Position numbers and translations under genes: made by a program
In this document: positions 5,223 to 6,564 of the stretch, one piece after another
How positions within the stretch are numbered: position 1 is the first letter of the stretch
Layout of the letters: the number at the start of each line of letters is the position of its first letter
DNA from: Actinomycetes bacterium
GTDB lineage: Bacteria > Actinomycetota > Actinomycetes > Propionibacteriales > Propionibacteriaceae
Length of the DNA stretch: 6,564 bases
NCBI GenBank assembly: GCA_023387135.1
Contig: JAEWIK010000324.1
Span: 1-6,564 of the forward strand
Reading direction: 5' to 3'
The notes under the pieces: generated by a model
The model's database searches: none
What the model was told of the DNA's origin: nothing
The model's input: the letters and a program-made list of their open reading frames with translations, nothing else

Positions 5223-5983
5223 GCGGCTTCCTTCCACAGTCCTCGGGCCACGAGGACATCCTTGAGTACCCCGGTCGCGTCGGTCACTATCCCGTCCACG
5301 CCGAGGTCGATGAGTTCGTTCATCGTGGGGGCGTCGTTGATCGTCCAGACATGGACGCGTCGTCCGGTGGCGTGGGCGGCGTCCACGAACCTGCGCGTGA
5401 CCAGCGGCACCAACCCCCGCATCACCCGTCGGGGCACCTGCGCCGCAGCACCCGGCGCGTGCCTGCCGACGAAGCGCGGCGTGAACGCCAGCAGCGCCAC
5501 CGAGCACTGGCTCATCCCCGTGACCACCGGGCGTCCCACGAGCCGGCGGAACGCGCCGAGCCGCGCGCCCGAGAACGACGTGACGCACACCCTGTCGTGG
5601 GCCGCGCACTCGTCGAGGACGCGGACCAGCGGCACGATGCCGCTGCTGGACTTGATGTCGATGTTGAACCGGGCGTGGGGGAGCGCTGTCAGCAGCTCGG
5701 CGAGGGTGGGGATGGGGTCGGTGCCCCCGATCCTCACCTCTGCGAGTTCGGCGGCGGTGTGCCGGGTGAGGAGCCCGTGCCCGTCGGTCACCCTGTCGAG
5801 GGATTCGTCGTGGAACGCCATCAGCACGCCGTCGCTGGTCGCGTGGACGTCGGTCTCCAGGAACGTGTAGCCCTGCTCGACAGCGCGTTCGAAGGCACGC
5901 CGCGAGTTCTCCCCGATCCCGGGATAGCTGCCGCCTCGATGCGCCAGCGCCTGGAACCCGGTGCCGAAGTACGCGACTGTCAC
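5219..5983 (-). CDS. glycerophosphodiester phosphodiesterase (GDPD family)
   Basis: The likely reaction is hydrolysis of glycerophosphodiesters to sn-glycerol 3-phosphate and an alcohol. The 254-residue protein has the full TIM-barrel motif set: AHRGGS with H15/R16, ENSRRAF with E25/N26, LETDVHATSDG with metal ligands E43 and D45, FHDESLDRVTDG with H58, NIDIK with K111, and the C-terminal VWTINDAPTMNELIDLGVDGIVTD (about 212-235). There is no signal peptide, so it is probably cytoplasmic. GTG 5983 is chosen because it sits 10-15 residues before the HRG motif, as in relatives, and follows a -10-like CATACT by six bases. The frame is open upstream to an ATG-like start at 6067, but that would overlap pdxY and add a basic low-complexity leader. 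Its stop overlaps the MFS start by four bases. The coupling suggests that it may act on what the transporter moves; that is inference. Confidence 0.92.
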   Translation of the reverse strand: MTVAYFGTGFQALAHRGGSYPGIGENSRRAFERAVEQGYTFLETDVHATSDGVLMAFHDESLDRVTDGHGLLTRHTAAELAEVRIGGTDPIPTLAELLTALPHARFNIDIKSSSGIVPLVRVLDECAAHDRVCVTSFSGARLGAFRRLVGRPVVTGMSQCSVALLAFTPRFVGRHAPGAAAQVPRRVMRGLVPLVTRRFVDAAHATGRRVHVWTINDAPTMNELIDLGVDGIVTDATGVLKDVLVARGLWKEAA

Positions 5984-5989
5984 GCCGGA

Positions 5990-5995
5990 AGTATG
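5990..5995 (-). promoter_or_regulatory. candidate -10 element for a leaderless GDPD mRNA (CATACT)
   Basis: On the minus strand CATACT (4 of 6 against TATAAT) is followed by six bases and then the GTG start at 5983. That places transcription initiation on the start codon itself. No Shine-Dalgarno is seen in front of this GTG, which agrees with a leaderless message. No clear -35 box is present. Confidence 0.45.
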
Positions 5996-6044
5996 TCGCA
6001 CTCTCACGACGGCACGTCTGCTACGCCGGCGCGTGGCGACCGAC

Positions 6045-6050
6045 GAGAAT
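6045..6050 (+). promoter_or_regulatory. candidate -10 element for a leaderless pdxY mRNA (GAGAAT)
   Basis: GAGAAT (4 of 6 against TATAAT) ends six bases before the pdxY GTG at 6057. The intervening GGGGCG is too close to the start to act as a normal Shine-Dalgarno. The spacing equals that of the divergent phosphodiesterase promoter candidate, so both promoters would fit in the 73-base divergent gap. The -35 region is not recognisable. Confidence 0.4.
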
Positions 6051-6056
6051 GGGGCG

Positions 6057-6564
6057 GTGACCACCATCCTCTCGATCCAGTCCTCGGTCGCCTACGGCCA
6101 CGTGGGCAACAGCGCCGCCACCTTCCCCCTGATGCGTCTCGGCGTGGAGGTGTGGCCCGTCCTGACCGTCCACTTCTCCAACCACACCGGCTACGGCGCC
6201 TGGCGGGGTCCGCTGCTGGCTGCCAGCGACATCGCCGACGTCATCAAGGGGATCGACGAGCGGGGAGTCCTGCAGCGGGTCGACGCCGTGCTGTCCGGCT
6301 ACCAGGGCGCCTCCGAGGTGGGGGCAGAGATCCTGAAGGCGGTCGAACTGGTCAAGGAGCGCAATCCCGACGCCCTCTACTGCTGTGACCCCGTCATGGG
6401 CGACGTGGGGCGCGGCATGTACGTCCGTCCCGGCATCCCCGAGTTCATGCGCGACAAGGTGGTTCCCGCCGCCCAGGTGGTGACGCCCAACCAGTTCGAG
6501 CTCGACTTCCTGACCGGACGCGAGACCCACACCCTCGAGGAACTGCTGGCAGCCGCTCACGCCC
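6057..6564 (+). CDS. pdxY: pyridoxal kinase PdxY, N-terminal part (runs off right edge)
   Basis: PdxY phosphorylates pyridoxal with ATP in the vitamin B6 salvage pathway, in the cytoplasm. About 169 residues are visible, compared with about 287 in E. coli PdxY. The N-terminus carries the family signature [18 protein letters not shown] (4-21), where Ser and the GHVGN segment line the pyridoxal pocket. It is followed by [20 protein letters not shown] (28-47), SGYQGA (80-85), CDPVMGD (110-116) and [13 protein letters not shown] (142-154), all in the order of the ribokinase-like pyridoxal kinases. The catalytic Asp of the GxGD anion hole and most of the ATP site lie beyond the edge and cannot be checked. 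GTG 6057 is the start because the signature begins immediately after it. It is divergent from the phosphodiesterase gene. Confidence 0.94.
   Translation, partial: MTTILSIQSSVAYGHVGNSAATFPLMRLGVEVWPVLTVHFSNHTGYGAWRGPLLAASDIADVIKGIDERGVLQRVDAVLSGYQGASEVGAEILKAVELVKERNPDALYCCDPVMGDVGRGMYVRPGIPEFMRDKVVPAAQVVTPNQFELDFLTGRETHTLEELLAAAHA

Noticed and set aside
5223..5609. Upstream extension of the MFS frame by 129 codons
   Set aside because: The extension lies within the GDPD gene and has no membrane or MFS features. The ATG at 5222 has a strong GGAAGGAA site and begins right before the family signature.
5210..6388. 392-codon plus-strand open frame antisense to GDPD and entering pdxY
   Set aside because: Low-complexity composition and no recognisable domain. 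It lies opposite a GDPD gene with all catalytic motifs and out of frame with a clear PdxY.

Overview
The window looks like ordinary chromosome from a high-GC actinobacterium, plausibly a member of the Propionibacteriaceae or a relative. The evidence is the strong G/C bias at third codon positions, frequent GTG starts, and two actinobacterial hallmark genes: the RNA polymerase-binding protein rbpA, and a polyprenol-phosphate mannose synthase gene directly downstream of an apolipoprotein N-acyltransferase gene. I cannot name the species from this sequence alone. There is no tRNA, rRNA, insertion sequence, CRISPR array or phage signature, and no stretch longer than about 120 bases lacks a gene.

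Layout, left to right. (1) On the minus strand, running off the left edge, is the N-terminal part of a stand-alone 5'-3' exonuclease. (2) Divergent from it on the plus strand is a tight three-gene unit, lnt - ppm1 - fxsA. lnt and ppm1 adjoin or overlap by 4 bases, and ppm1 and fxsA overlap by the 4-base motif ATGA. (3) Converging on that unit, with only 20 bases between the stop codons, are three minus-strand genes. In transcription order these are a glycerophosphodiester phosphodiesterase, an Atg22-like MFS transporter overlapping it by ATGA, and rbpA. (4) On the plus strand, divergent from the phosphodiesterase, is pdxY (pyridoxal kinase), cut by the right edge.

How the genes may work together. 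Lnt and Ppm1 carry out two membrane-linked steps of cell-envelope biogenesis: N-acylation of lipoproteins, and supply of polyprenyl-phosphomannose for lipomannan-type glycolipids or protein mannosylation. In Mycobacterium tuberculosis these activities are fused in one protein; here they are two coupled genes. RbpA stimulates the housekeeping RNA polymerase holoenzyme. Its gene has a textbook match to the SigR/SigH redox-stress promoter (GGGAAT, 18-base spacer, GTT), so it probably responds to thiol-oxidative stress independently of the operon upstream. The phosphodiesterase/transporter pair looks like a small co-translated salvage or transport unit of unknown substrate.

A recurring regulatory theme is a -10-like hexamer placed 6-7 bases in front of a GTG codon (pdxY, the phosphodiesterase, possibly lnt). 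This is the geometry of leaderless mRNAs. I found no strong candidate for a wholly undescribed system; the findings below are regulatory and architectural points.
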